A stretch of 64,000 nucleotides of DNA from Neofusicoccum parvum (Eukaryota > Ascomycota > Dothideomycetes > Botryosphaeriales > Botryosphaeriaceae): the NCBI GenBank assembly GCA_020912385.1, contig CP087218.1, positions 62,001 through 126,000 of the forward strand. The letters run 5' to 3'. This document shows, piece by piece, positions 41,759 through 53,073 of this stretch (the stretch's first letter is position 1; each line of letters starts with the position of its first letter). The position numbers were made by a program, and so were the translations under genes. The notes beneath the pieces are model-generated. The model saw nothing but the letters and a program-made list of their open reading frames with translations. It did no database searches and was not told where the DNA came from.

Positions 41759-43238
41759 ATGTACTGCCAAAAGTGCCGCACGCCCGTCAAGCTTGACGGC
41801 TCGCTCGAGGACCTGAATCCCGCCGCCTTCAAGCTGCTAACGGGTGAGCTGTTCTCAGCCGCGCTGCTGGCCGCACATCTGTTGACACGCCGCAGACTCC
41901 ACCACACCCTCTGCACAGCAGCGCCCTCTCACGCTCCACCAGTCGCGCCCCGCCTTTTCGCAGGACCGCCGCGATGCCTACGACCGCGTTGTCAGCAAGG
42001 CCCCGTCGCCTACCTTCCGCCGCACAATCCCCTCCAGCAGGCATGGCCGCGAATCGAGACACCACCCATCCATGTCCTTCGTGATGCTCACAGAGTCGCA
42101 AGTCGTGCCACAGGCTCCCCACATCGTGCCCGACGGCGGCAGGCCGGACGGCGATCCCTTCGACAGCGACCAGAACATGTCGGACAAGATGGAGACGGTG
42201 CAGCGCTTGTTCGAAGTGCTCTCGGCCCGCTCCGACATCGACCAGCCCATCTGCGTAGAGTGCACCGACATGCTGGTTGACGGCCAGCAGAAGCGCCTCG
42301 CGACGGCAACCAAAGAGCGCGATGCCTACGTTGAGTACCTGCGCCAGGCCAACGCCGACATTCCCAGCGAGGAGGAAGTAGCACAAGCACGGAAGCAGTT
42401 GGAGGATGCCCGGAAGCAGGAAGAGGCAGCCTTCAAGGAGCTGGAGCGGTTGGAGAAAGAGAAGGCAGCCATGGACGAAGAGGTGCTGGCGCTGGATGCC
42501 GAGGCGCAAGACCTGGACAAGGAGGAAGAGACGTTCTGGAAGGAGCGCAACGCCTTCGCAGTCACGCTGTCGTCGTTCCAGAGCGAGCGCGACCGCATCA
42601 ACAACCGCTACGATCACGACATCAAGCAGGCCCAGCGCCTGCAGCGCACCAACGTGTACAACGACACCTTCACCATCGGCCACGACGGCAACTTCGCAAC
42701 CATCAATGGGCTGCGCCTGGGCAGAACATCGGCGGTCATGGTTGGTTGGGAGGAGATCAATGCGGCGTGGGGTCAGGCGTGTCTCCTGCTGCAGACGGTG
42801 GCTGAAAAGGTGGGATACATATTCAAGGGCTACAAGCTGTGTCCCATGGGGTCGACTTCGACGATTGAAAAGCACGATCTTCCGCCCTCGGCTTCCACCG
42901 ATGATGCTGCAAATCCACAGAAGGCCAAGATCACGATCCTGGAGCTGTACTGCAGTGGCGACCTTCCGCTTGGCCTGAACTTTCTGCACAGACGGTTCGA
43001 CAACGCCATGGTGGCATTCCTGGAATGCCTGCGACAGATGGACGAGTTTGGGTTCAAGCTGCCGTACACGATCCGCAAGGACAAGATTCGCGACGCAAGC
43101 ATCAAGCTCAGCTTCAACCAAGAGGAGACGTGGACGCGAGCATGCAAGGACACGCTGATCTGCTGCAAGTACCTGCTAGCATCAACAAGCGACATGGACC
43201 AGCGGCAGCGCAGTGCGACGCCGACATCCAGGCGGTGA
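41759..43238 (+). CDS. atg6: Atg6/Vps30 (beclin 1), PI3-kinase complex subunit
   Basis: A 475-residue subunit of the Vps34 phosphatidylinositol 3-kinase complexes that act in autophagy and endosomal sorting. Exons are 41759-41843 and 41896-43238 with a 52 bp intron. The N terminus YCQKCRTPVKLDGSLEDLNP and the later ICVECTDMLVDG form the paired CxxC zinc module conserved in beclins. Residues about 175-285 form a long coiled coil rich in Glu, Lys and Ala. The evolutionarily conserved (BARA) domain starts NVYNDTFTIGHDGNFATINGLRLGR and includes WEEINAAWGQACLLL and LELYCSGDLPLG. The length fits ascomycete Atg6. It lies head-to-head with the Scm3-like gene. Confidence 0.96.
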
Positions 43239-44249
43239 GTGGCGACAGGAGGGCCACGGCCGGATTGCAGTGGGCGATGCATCGCTATAATGCATGGTAG
43301 TTGAAGCAGTCGTCTGGACGTTATGCGGATGGATGTTTCGATTCCCTGCGGAGTGGTTGTGCACGTGCGTGCATGCAGGCCGAGGGCGTTTCACGAAACA
43401 TTGGACTGACGAGGTCGACGAGCATGAATCGGGCGTTACTGTATAGAGCGGGGTACCTGGTGTTTTAGATATGGGCACGACAGGCAGGGAGCGTGTTTGA
43501 TTAGGGCAATTTCGGAAATGAGTCGCAGCGGCGGCTGAGATCAGGACATCAGGCCGAAGTGTGGGGTGTCACCAGGAGCCGGCGCTAGTTAGGGGCGTGC
43601 CGGCGACAGCAATGCAGAGACGGCGACGGGCGCACGCGGCGGGCTGCGGCAGCGGGCTGCGCGGGTGGCAGCGGTGGTGTCGCGGTCGCGGGGGGCTGTT
43701 TTCCAGGCTGCAACGACGGGCGCCACCATGTGATGTGTGTATAGGCTCAAGGTGTTGAGGACGTTTCACCTCGTCTGCCGCTCGCCTTGCCCGATGTGGG
43801 AGTTCGGCAGCAGCAGGGGCGCCAGCCAATTTGACCACGCACCGCGGCGCACCACCTGCAGCGCCAAGCGCCGCAACGCTCCTTTCGCTGGTGCCGCCGC
43901 CCAATCGCCGCCCGTATCGCGACTTTTTTCTGCCGTAGCACCATGCCAGCGGCCACGAAGCCGGTGACGAGTGTCGAGGGAGGGGGCGCCGGATCCCGGC
44001 AGCCCTACGGCCAGTCCGAAAATAAGTATCACCATTCCTCTCTGCCCCAGCCCGCGCCTCCTCGTTCCGCCGCATGTCGCTGGCACCCCGCCGCCGCCAA
44101 CTGCTCTGACCGCTGCGTCGCCCTTTCTCGCCCGCGCGCTCTCTCTCTCTCTCGCACTCCCCTCAGCCCGCCCGCGCCGCCATGGACTCATGACCCGCTC
44201 CGAGAACCGATCCAGAGCAGCCAGCTGAGCGCCTTCGACACGACCCGCC
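43239..44249. other. intergenic, Atg6 3' side and glycosyltransferase promoter
   Basis: This 1011 bp stretch is GC-rich on its right side. Frames of 150-200 codons occur on both strands at about 43570-44240 but overlap, have biased composition and lack motifs, so I treat them as noncoding. A CT-rich run (TCTCTCTCTCTCGC at about 44140-44155) precedes the next gene, a usual fungal promoter or leader element. Confidence 0.45.
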
Positions 44250-45537
44250 ATGCTGCCCTTCACGCACTCGCGACGCTCCAGCGTCATCCTCTCTTTCTTC
44301 CTCGTCGTGCTGCTCCTCCTGCTGTGGAAGCACGACGAAGCCGCCGCCTCGCTCCCCTCGTCCATCTCCAGCCTCACGCCCGCCGTCTGGTCCGACTACC
44401 TGCCGGCCGGCGATGTGGCCCCGCTAGTCGGCACCGCCAACGCCACGCTTGGGGTAAGAAGATCAACACCATCACCACCATCCCTGCCCGACATCCCTGC
44501 CTCCCAAGCAAAACACCAAACACTAACCACCCAACCAGTTTGGCGCCATCCTTGCCGTCTCTCCGCTCTCAACCTGGCGCTCCGACGGTCTGCACGCAGC
44601 CGCGCGTCGCACCAACCTCTCCATCACCATCCCGCCGCAGCGCCCGCCAACCGAAGCCGAGGTCGCCGAGTTCCAGTCGCGCGATGCCGCCGGCACGCTC
44701 AACAAGGGCAGTGCCAAGGCCTGGCTGGGCCACCTGCAGGTCATGAACGCCGCGCGCAACTACAGCTCCGCCCTCATCATCGAGGACGACGCCGACTGGG
44801 ACGTCAGGGTGCACCAGCAGGCCGCCCTGGTGGCCGAGGCGGTCAGGAACCTCACCGTCCCGTCGACCGAGCCGAGAGAGTGGCCGTGGGGCGAGGATTG
44901 GGACGTGTTGTGGCTGGGGCACTGTGGAGAGAGGCTTCCGTACGAGGACGAGCCTGGCGAACTCGAGGAGGACGAGGAGCAGCAGCAAGCCGACGGCGGC
45001 GACGCCAGCAACGCCGCGTCGAGCGAGGGCGCGGAAACGCCCCAGGGAAACCTCGAAGTCAAGGTCAAGGCCCCCGAGCAGACGACGAAGCGCGCAAGCG
45101 AAGCCCCCGGCGACGACGACTACATCACCATGTACGACCCCACGCTCCCTCCCACCATCGGCTCGTACGACCCGCGCATGTCGGGCGACACCGAGGACAC
45201 GCGGTGGGTGCAGCACGCCGCCGGGCCCATCTGCACGTTCGCGTACGCGGTGACGGCGGCGTCGATCGCGCGCATGCTGGGCATGAGGCACGGCCACGAG
45301 CAGGCGTTCGACCTGTGGATGCACACGCGCTGCCGCAACCGCGAGCTGCGCTGCTTCTCGGTCAACCCGGAGATGTTCCACCACCACGTGGCGGCCGGCC
45401 TGCCGTCCAGCCTCGTCAACGAGGACATGCCCGTCACCGACGCCGGGGGCAAGAACTACACCGAGAACATCATGTACAGCGCGCGCTGCAACTGGAACAG
45501 GCCCGACGACCATCTGGTGAGCTGCCGCGATAAGTAG
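44250..45537 (+). CDS. GT25-like (LPS-type) glycosyltransferase, type II membrane protein
   Basis: A 400-residue enzyme from exons 44250-44453 and 44539-45537 with an 85 bp intron. A short cytosolic N terminus (LPFTHSRRS) is followed by one signal anchor (SVILSFFLVVLLLLLW), so Golgi/ER lumenal. The catalytic domain starts FGAILAVSPLSTWRSDGL right after the intron. Next come KGSAKAWLGHLQVM and then ALIIEDDADWDV, the acidic metal-binding motif of family 25. A lumenal acidic linker rich in Glu, Gln and Ala separates it from the C-terminal half, which has HTRCRNRELRCFSVNPEMFHHH. Family 25 members transfer galactose or related sugars; fungal members are mostly uncharacterised. The start codon was chosen as the ATG directly before the basic-hydrophobic anchor. 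Confidence 0.88.
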
Positions 45538-46813
45538 ACGGGTCGCCGCCATGCCCCTCAAAAAGCACCAACCGTGGACCGAGGTTCTATAGACGCATTA
45601 CGCTTGATGTGTAGATGCTCCTTTTCATCTTTTTCTCCTTTTCAGTTGTGCATATTTTTTTTACCCCTGGTTCAGGCCTCTTCTGACTCGGGTTTGCCTT
45701 TCTTCACTTCACAAATACCCCTTTTGTGCGAGAACATTCTTCATTTCGGGTCCGGTGCGGTTGGTCGGTGATAGCTAAATACAAAAGAATAAGACATCAA
45801 CATTCATGTTTGTATTAGGCAAACCAAGCAGGATGCCACGTGAAAGAAGCGCATTGCATGAGTAGGAGGAAGCAGCGAAGAGACGACTCCCACGTGCTAT
45901 CTTGGATCTACAGCCTAGGACGCCCTGAGGCAGCCTACCCAGTGCTGGTTCCAAAGGAACCGTGGTTGAGATCGTCCTTGGATCCGTTTCATGAGCCGTG
46001 CAGCAAAGGGACACGGTCTTATTGATGCATCCGTTCGACTTCGTTTCCATACCCTTACTCCACTTTGAGCTACGTTTTGGGGGCAGCAGTACAAGGCCAG
46101 AAATGATTAGAAGCAACGAAAGAACACGCCAAATCACTAGAGACACCAAATTGTCTGTCTTATGCACATGTTCTGGCTACTATACTAGATGCCATGGCAG
46201 TCTGCCGCAAACTCAGCTATTCGTGCCTTTGGGTGGACTGGCTCTGCGACGTTCAGGATGATGAAGACAACAAACACAACAAGTACGACCAAATTAATCG
46301 TATTCAACATATCTTTGCATCATTACCACTATTGTTGATGCTTCCGGAACAAGCGTAAGAGACGGGATTACAGGTACTGGTCGCAGAAGATGCGCTCCCC
46401 ACAAGATCATGTACTAGGAAGGATTGTACATGGCTACTCCCAAAGCCACCATCTCTGGACCTTGAAAAGATCCTGATAGGGCCATTGTGAACCACTCGAG
46501 GATGGACCCCTATCTGCGCAAGAAACGCCATATTCTTCAGGTATTGCAAAGCTCCACCAGGATCAACCAGTGCTACACACCAGGAGCGAAAGGCGGGATA
46601 CCGAGACACTTTTCCCCCTTGGAATACTTCTGCACAGTGCAAGAATTCATACAGTGCTCCAGTATATATCACGCCGACATCCTATGAGCATTCATCGACG
46701 TGTCTAGAGTGTTGAGGTGGGCTAAAATCCGTAAATTTGGATTGCCAGTTCTAATACTTAACACAACTAATCATTAGCACCAGCAATTCCCTAGTATCCT
46801 AGACATTCCCGTC

Positions 46814-46825
46814 TTTTTTTTTTTT
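46814..46825. repeat. T12 homopolymer
   Basis: Twelve consecutive T within the AT-richer intergenic region. It is a slippage-prone tract with no visible link to a gene. Confidence 0.9.
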
Positions 46826-47426
46826 CTCGCTCATCCAGCAGCTGCGGATTTGTTCTGGTGCCCTGTAAGCCCTTCATGAAGACGTCGTCAGACCTCGACT
46901 AAGATTCAACATCCACAACAGTGAAAATGTTAAAGATTGGCATGTTTCTGCCATGAAGTTTGCTTCGGACCAAGGGTACTTTCAAGAAAGAACATTTCGA
47001 CGTTGGACCCGACGGCCAATATCTCCATCGGTCAAGAGCCACCGGGGAAATCTTTCTGCCTTCGCAGCCAGGTCTTCTTCATCATCGAAGATCAGCAGCA
47101 CCATGTGTTTGCCTTCCCATCTGTTCCGACTTAGTGACAGGTTGGAGGCCAAATGACATAGAAATTTCAGTTGAAAGAGGATCTTTTGCTTTCCAAGATG
47201 TTTAGTAGCGCTAAATACAAGATATCTCGGCAACCGTTCCTTTTTGAGCGCGAACTCAAATAAACACCCACGCCTGCCGACATGACCATATACAGAGAAA
47301 AGCGGAATTGAAGCTGCTCGTTCGTTCGTAATCAACCACAAACCCAACGACCAAAAGTATTCGGCGATAAAGTCTTGCGAGAAAGGGGGGCGGGTTACGA
47401 TATCCAAAAAAGATGTTCGCCAAGGC

Positions 47427-47441
47427 AAAAAAAAAAAAAAA
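47427..47441. repeat. A15 homopolymer
   Basis: Fifteen consecutive A, about 190 bp beyond the 3' end of the P450 gene. No retroelement body precedes it, so it is a simple tract and not an element's poly-A tail. Confidence 0.9.
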
Positions 47442-47632
47442 GAGCCCACCCCACCTTACTCGTGTCGAACAGGAAAAAAAAGGGCTGTCATACCTCCTTC
47501 CGAATTCAGACAATCACTCCCCGACTCGTGTCGCGTCGAACGCGACGATGCACGAGTCCCACTTTCAACCTCACCGCCCTCCACGACAAACCCAACGTTA
47601 CAGCCGTCTCTCTTTTTTCCCCTCCTCCCCCC

Positions 47633-49322
47633 CTACACAGTCCTCTTCCTCATCCCCACCTCCAACGCCAACGGCTTCCGCAAGAACCCCTCCCTCGTCT
47701 CCATCTCGCCCTGGCGCAGCTCGAACTCGTAGCGCCGGAACACGGTGCTCACGATCAGGGCCAGCTCCATCTCGGCGACGTTCCTGCCGACGCAGGCGCG
47801 CGGGCCGTAGCTGAACGGGATGAACGCGGCCTTCTGCTTCTCGGTGACGCCCTCCCAGCGCTCGGGCCGGAAGGCGTCGGCATCGGCGCCCCAGATGGCC
47901 GTCGAGTGGTGGATCGAGTACGACGGGACCGACAGCACGGTGCCGGCCGGGAAGTAGTGGTCGGCGACGGTGACGCCGGCGCCGACGACCATGCGCGGGA
48001 GGCCGAGCGAGGAGGTGCTGTGGATGCGCATGGTTTCCTTGATGACGGCGTCGAGGCTGGGGGTGGGGTGTGGTTAGCTTGGGGGAAAGAAAGTGTGGTG
48101 GGATCGACTCACTATGGCAGGTCCTTGACCATGGAGAACTCGGGCACGGTGTCGATGTTGGGGATGGCCTGGTCCAGCTCCTTCTGCAGCTTCTTGATGA
48201 CCTGGGGGTTGCGGAGGCAGTGGTACAGCAGGGCGCACGACGTGTTGCTGGTGGTGTCGCTGCCGGCGATGAGCTGGGTGAGGGCCTCGGCGGTGAGCTC
48301 CTGGCGGCCCAGCTTCTCGCCCTTCTCGTCCTTGCCCTCCATCAGCCGGGCCAGCAGGTCGACGCGGTCGACCTGGTCGGCGTTGTCCAGCCGCTGCTTG
48401 ACCCGCGCCACCGCGATGCCCGCCAGGTTCTCCACCGCCTCGACGCCCTTGGAGAAGAACGGGTCCGGGAAGTACTTGGCCCACGGCTTGATCCACGGCA
48501 TGCAGCCGATCGCACTGTTGTCGCCCGTCAGTCCAACAATCCAATCCCCAGTCCATCCCCGGGGCACCACTTACGCAGAAACTTCTCCTCTCCGGTTCAG
48601 AACCTCGATGGCCGGCGCCGTCTTGGGCGGAGCATCGGGGCTCTCGCGCACCTCAGCAAAGTCCCTGCCCTCCTTAAGCATGCCGAACGGGGCGCCGAAG
48701 GCCAGGTCGCCGATGATGTCGAAGGCGAGGTAGTTGAACCAGTGCAGGGCGTCCATCTCGGCCCAGCCGCTGCTCGACTCCTTGGCCATGCGGTCCCACT
48801 GCTTGACCAGCAGCTCGAGGTTACCGTGCATGTACTGCTCGAACTGGCCGATGGACTTGGCGCTGAAGGTGTGGGCGACGGTCTTGCGCTTGCGCGTGTG
48901 CTCGGCACGGTCGCGGGTGTTGAAGAGGCCGCGCTGGATGGAGACGAAGGCGTCGTAGTACTCGCTGCGAGGGGGGAAAGAGGGCAATTGTCAGCGGAGC
49001 AGGACTCAATGGGTGGTTGGGCGGCTCACCTCTTGAGGAAGCCGTTGCCGTGGCCGTAGATCAGCGGGATGGCGTCCGGGTCGGCGATGGAGATGTGGTG
49101 CGGCTGGATGCGCACCATCTTGCCCAGCTTCTTGTGGACGTCATGGACGGCGAGAAAGCGACGGCCCTGGCGGACCTGCCACAGCAGCCAGAGGTTGGTG
49201 AATTGGGCGGGGAAGGGCGCGGGGATGTCGCGGATGGCCTTGTTGCGGAGGTAGGGCAGCAGGTAGTACAGCACGGGCAGGGCCAGGAGGGCCCACGGGG
49301 TGAAGAGAAAGTCGAGAATCAT
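47633..49322 (-). CDS. bphA: cytochrome P450, CYP53-like benzoate 4-monooxygenase
   Basis: A 502-residue ER-anchored P450 from exons 49030-49322, 48575-48964, 48113-48514 and 47633-48056; introns are 65, 60 and 56 bp. The N-terminal anchor is FLFTPWALLALPVLYYLLPYL. SEYYDAFVSIQRGLFNTRDRAEHTRKRKTVAHTFSAKS, LAFDIIGDLAFGAPFGML, EVLNRRGEVSA and GIAVARVKQRL are, from my knowledge of the family, characteristic of fungal benzoate para-hydroxylases. The I-helix is LIAGSDTTSNTSCALLYH, the K-helix ETMR, and the heme loop FSYGPRACVGR holds the Cys ligand. The enzyme converts benzoate to 4-hydroxybenzoate on the beta-ketoadipate route and detoxifies plant phenolics. The start ATG at 49322 directly precedes the anchor helix. 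Confidence 0.93.
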
Positions 49323-50703
49323 GGCGGAGGAGTGCGGGCGAGGGCGCGGAGGCGGGCCGGGTCAAGCTCGCGGAGCTCGGATCGCGGGGCTCAGGCTCAG
49401 GCTCAGGCTCAGGCGCAGGCTCAGGCAGCGGCGGGCGGTGGTGCGGTCGGGGAGAAGCAGCAGCGCTGAGGAAGGGAGACGCCGGTGAGAGCTGACACGG
49501 AGAGTCTCTGCTCCCCGTCGCCTTTATGCTGTCGAGCAGCGTGGGCGAGTCGTGCTGATGGTTGCAAGCTGGGAAGCCGCGCTTGGAGTGCAGCCAATCA
49601 CTGGCGGGGTCGTGGTGCCGACTCCTGGGACCGACCGTCTGCTGCGAGTAACCGAGAGCCGTGAGAAGAACGGCAGTTTTAGCAGTCTGCCCTGTGCGCC
49701 CCCGTTTGGCCCGGCTGCGGGCGGGGTTCGAGATCTCTGGGGTCAAGCCACACTTTGCCCGCTGCCAGCCCTTCCGATTCGCACACCCCCCGGCTCGCGG
49801 CCCGCGACTCAATTCAGACGCAGAAAACCACTCGACGCTGCCGCTGCCGCCCTACACCCGCCGTCACCACTGCCCAGTGCGCTATCCGGCGCTGCTCCGC
49901 CGCGCGCGCTGCGCTCCGCCGCCGCTGCTGCGCGCCACGGCCGCTCACCCCTGCCCCGAACAAGCTCCGAGGTGTGGGGATGCTCACGCGCATCGTCTTG
50001 GCTTGCGTCGGTCCACACTAATCACCGCGCCCTGACTGGCTGCGCTGCCGACCATCTGGGCCCGCCGTCTTCGTGGCACTTCGCCGATTTTTGCTCCCGC
50101 GTCCTCGGGTAGTCCGCGTAACCTGCGGCCTCCTGTGCCGACACCTGCCGCTCGACTGCCGCTTGCCTGTGCAACAACACGCCGCGTCGTGACACTGCTC
50201 CATCAACCACTTTTTAGCTTTTTCTTCTCTGCCCACCCCTGCTCGGCCGAGCGAGGGTTCTAGGGAGGCAATCAATAGTCGTATCAAGCCAGCAGTCATG
50301 GCCAATTGCACGGGAGGGCCCGAAGGCGTTGCCGTACTCCGTATAAAAATGAAACCCATGGATAACCTAACTTCGCGACATATCTACTGCCCTGCGACAG
50401 CATACTTCCACCCCTGCGCATTCCGGTCAACCACCAAAATTTTTCACCGTCTGCGGTAAACTGGAGCGGTTTCCTAGTAGGGAAGGTGGTGGGCCAAGGG
50501 CAAAATCTGGCCTCAGACCTGTATTTCACCAGTGTTGGTGACAGTCGATTGAATACTCCATCTATGTGTGTCCTCTCTAACCCATGCCATCGCTAAAAAT
50601 GAAAATGAGGTATCTCTAGACAAGCCCGCTCTTATCAAAACCACGTATGCAACAGGGATGCATCACCGAATCAGCCTTCGCCGCCATTACAGTCACCAGC
50701 ACA
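49323..50703. other. intergenic, P450 promoter and lipase 3' side
   Basis: This 1381 bp stretch is GC-rich near the P450 and less so on the right. It contains a hexamer tandem repeat (separate entry) about 65 bp upstream of the P450 ATG. Frames on both strands at 49550-50110 overlap without motifs. No gene is supported. Confidence 0.45.
49388..49426. repeat. GGCTCA hexamer tandem repeat
   Basis: Six GGCTCA units in a row, the fifth reading GGCGCA, lie about 65 bp upstream of the P450 start codon, so in its leader or core promoter. Copy-number variation here could affect expression; that is inference. Confidence 0.85.
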
Positions 50704-53073
50704 TCACGCAGTCGCGACCTGCCTATCCGTCGCATCCGCACGCTCGACGTCCTCTCTCCGCTCTCCCGTCGATGCATCGACGCCCACGTCCGCGCGGTGA
50801 TCGTGGACCGCACCAGCGCCCAGCTCGACCCTCCCGCCGCGCTTCTGGAAAGCTTCCACGCGCTCGCAGCCGGTCGGCACCCTGCACGCCCTCCTCGCGG
50901 CATCCGGCGCCGTCCGCCAGATGACCTCGCGCACCTCCTTGCCGACCTTGTCCACCATGTCCATGGCCCAGATGACGTCGAGGTGCTCGTAGCCGTCGAT
51001 GACCTTGCTGTGCACCACGTCGACGAACGGCTCGCGGCCGCGCTCGAAGCGGCGGAGTAGCCGGCGCCCGTCGACCAGGTCGTCGCTGCCGGCGACCCAG
51101 AACGCCATGGGCGGCGCGTGCGCGTCGTACCACGCGTAGCGGCCGCGGTCGCGGTCGCCGTGGGGCCCCCTGGCGGGCGCGTCCGCGTCCACCCCCGCCG
51201 CGGAGTCGTCGGAGCAGCTGGTGGTCGAGTCGGCGGAGCGGGCGCGCTCGGTCGCGTGCTCGCCGCGCCGCGGGTCCTGGCTGTAGTAGTCGCGCATGCG
51301 CTGGTCCTGCTCCTCCTTCCGGTCTTCCTTCTCCTCCATCTCCTTCTCGCGCCGCGTCTGGAGGATGCACTTCTGCGACGCGAAGCACTCGCGGCCCAGC
51401 CACCAGCGCATCGACTCGGAGGAGACGTAGACCGGTGCGAACTGGAAGAGGCGGTTGCGCAGGTCCTTCTCCCACCGCTCGTCCGTCCAGTTGAACAGGA
51501 AGCTGAAGATGCGGTAGCCCATCGCGCCGTAGAATTTGCCGGGGAGGACCTTGTGCATGTGCATCATGAACGGGATGAAGGCGTGGATGCCAAAGAAGAT
51601 GCGGAACATGGCTGGGCTGATTATGCGCATGAACTTGAAGTACATCTTGCCAATCAAGGGACCAGCATACGCAGCAGGGGCGAGCGCGCAGAAGACGCTG
51701 ATCTTGTCACCCAATTCTGGCCGCTGTTCTTTGGCCAGGGCGACGAAGGTCTCGGTCGTGCCTTGCGAGTGGGCGATGAGGGCGAGCTTCTCGAAGCCAG
51801 TCTCGTAGAGTACTCGGGAGACGAGCGCGGGAAGATCCATGACGCCCATCTGGCGGATATTCCATGCCCACATGCGCGGATCACTGTACTTGAGCAAATT
51901 GTGTTTCGGTTTAAACCCACACCTGTTGTTACCCAGCCAAACATCATATCCAGATTTGGCCAGGAAGAACGCCAGGCTGTCATCATCATTCGAACAAAAA
52001 GCACCAGATGATTGCAGCAGGCCGTGCATCATCAGGACCGGGTATTTTCTCTTCTTTCCAAAGGGATATCCGTCAGCAGATCCGTCCGATTTGCCGTCGT
52101 GTTGGAAAACGTTTGGGGAGTGCGGCGCTCTCACCGGCGTGGAAGCAGGTCGGTATTCGCGTGGATTGTAGATGTGCCAGAGCTCGATTATAAAGCCATC
52201 CTCAGTCTGCACATTGAAAGTCTCACAGTCGAGACCAACACGACGCGCATAGTATCCAACGTCGCAAACGAGTGGGTCGGGGCCCCCTTCGGTGGGTACG
52301 AATTCCTCGTTCTCGCCAGGTGTATCCTCTTTATCTGGAAATCCTCTATCAATAGCCTGATCATGTTTCTTATGCTTTTTCCATGCTGCGTCAGCCTCTC
52401 GCCTCGCAGCCTTTCTGCGCTTCTCTTCTTCGTAGAACGGCCTGTACTTGTTAGGATCCCGGAAGGTGAGTATGCGCCATATGTACTTCATCAAGAGCGG
52501 GACACTCGTGAAAAGGGAGCCCATCATGATGACCCAAAGGAAACCAAAGGAAAGAATAGCAGCAGACACTCTGAAGGCAAAGCACTGCAAGTCTCGCATG
52601 AGCCCCGGCGGTCCGTAAACAGGCAGGGGTGGGAACAGGGGGTTCGTCTTGGATACAGGCACGGCTTCCCTCAGCGGGGCGTCTGCCTTTTCGGATTGGC
52701 GGGAGTCGATGCTCGCACGGCTGGGCCTCGCGCCATGAACGGTCCCGTCCTTGGCCTCGCGCGTGCGGCCCTCGACGGGCATGCTCTCGGCCGGGTCGCG
52801 GTCTTCCAGCACATCCTTCAGCTTATTGAGCTTGACGGCCTCCTCGACGGGCACTGCAGGCAGGCGGCCTCCATTCGCAGTGTGTATGACGGGATCCTGA
52901 GGGGTGATGAAGCGGGCCTCGACGGCCTGGGTCGAGCCGGTCTGGGCATCCTCCTGGTCTGGGGTGTACTGGCCGAGGCGCTGGGCCTGGTGGGCGAACT
53001 CAATGGCAGGCTCGGCTTTGGATCGCACGGTTTCTTTGACCTTTTCTTTGGCGTGTGAGGTCTTGGACGCCAT
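50704..53073 (-). CDS. steryl ester hydrolase / TGL1-type alpha/beta-hydrolase lipase
   Basis: A single-exon gene encoding 789 residues. After a roughly 165-residue polar N terminus there is one hydrophobic segment (AAILSFGFLWVIMMGSLFTSVPLLM), then the lipase domain: CETFNVQTEDGFIIELWHIYNP (ab-hydrolase-associated lipase start), LMMHGLLQSSGAFCSN (oxyanion region), LAFFLAKSGYDVWLGNNR, the nucleophile elbow IAHSQGTTE, and a later GSDDLVD Asp and YEHLDVIW His, completing Ser-Asp-His. The order matches yeast Tgl1/Yeh1/Yeh2 steryl ester hydrolases, which act at lipid droplets or the plasma membrane. A charged Glu/Lys-rich insert precedes the Asp motif. The C-terminal roughly 45 residues after the His are Arg-rich and unlike the family. 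The frame is open upstream to 53427, but ATG 53073 is its only likely start. Confidence 0.92.
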   Translation of the reverse strand: MASKTSHAKEKVKETVRSKAEPAIEFAHQAQRLGQYTPDQEDAQTGSTQAVEARFITPQDPVIHTANGGRLPAVPVEEAVKLNKLKDVLEDRDPAESMPVEGRTREAKDGTVHGARPSRASIDSRQSEKADAPLREAVPVSKTNPLFPPLPVYGPPGLMRDLQCFAFRVSAAILSFGFLWVIMMGSLFTSVPLLMKYIWRILTFRDPNKYRPFYEEEKRRKAARREADAAWKKHKKHDQAIDRGFPDKEDTPGENEEFVPTEGGPDPLVCDVGYYARRVGLDCETFNVQTEDGFIIELWHIYNPREYRPASTPVRAPHSPNVFQHDGKSDGSADGYPFGKKRKYPVLMMHGLLQSSGAFCSNDDDSLAFFLAKSGYDVWLGNNRCGFKPKHNLLKYSDPRMWAWNIRQMGVMDLPALVSRVLYETGFEKLALIAHSQGTTETFVALAKEQRPELGDKISVFCALAPAAYAGPLIGKMYFKFMRIISPAMFRIFFGIHAFIPFMMHMHKVLPGKFYGAMGYRIFSFLFNWTDERWEKDLRNRLFQFAPVYVSSESMRWWLGRECFASQKCILQTRREKEMEEKEDRKEEQDQRMRDYYSQDPRRGEHATERARSADSTTSCSDDSAAGVDADAPARGPHGDRDRGRYAWYDAHAPPMAFWVAGSDDLVDGRRLLRRFERGREPFVDVVHSKVIDGYEHLDVIWAMDMVDKVGKEVREVIWRTAPDAARRACRVPTGCERVEAFQKRGGRVELGAGAVHDHRADVGVDASTGERREDVERADATDRQVATA

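Larger units (their letters stand above)
45538..47632. other. gene-poor, AT-richer 2.1 kb region
   Basis: This 2095 bp stretch lies between the glycosyltransferase and the P450 3' end. It is less GC-rich than its surroundings and has T-rich and A-rich tracts (T12 at 46814-46825, A15 at 47427-47441). Frames of 80-155 codons occur on both strands at 45775-46167, 46304-46672 and 46982-47449, but they overlap, mostly begin at non-ATG codons and show no family motif. No inverted or direct terminal repeats, transposase or reverse-transcriptase motif is seen. Confidence 0.5.

Noticed and set aside
43570..44377. Opposing 150-260 codon frames upstream of the glycosyltransferase
   Set aside because: They overlap each other, are Arg/Ala/Pro-biased and match no family; promoter DNA explains them.
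46304..46672. 122-codon minus-strand frame in the gene-poor region
   Set aside because: It begins with GTG, overlaps another frame on the plus strand and has no motif or splice partner.
47427..47441. A15 as the tail of a retroposon
   Set aside because: There is no reverse-transcriptase frame or target-site duplication next to it.
46982..47449. 155-codon minus-strand frame in the gene-poor region
   Set aside because: Three plus-strand frames overlap it and no family feature is visible; composition is that of AT-rich noncoding DNA.
47375..48733. 452-codon plus-strand frame over the P450 3' half
   Set aside because: It is a shadow of the P450 exons, whose heme loop, I-helix and K-helix are on the minus strand.
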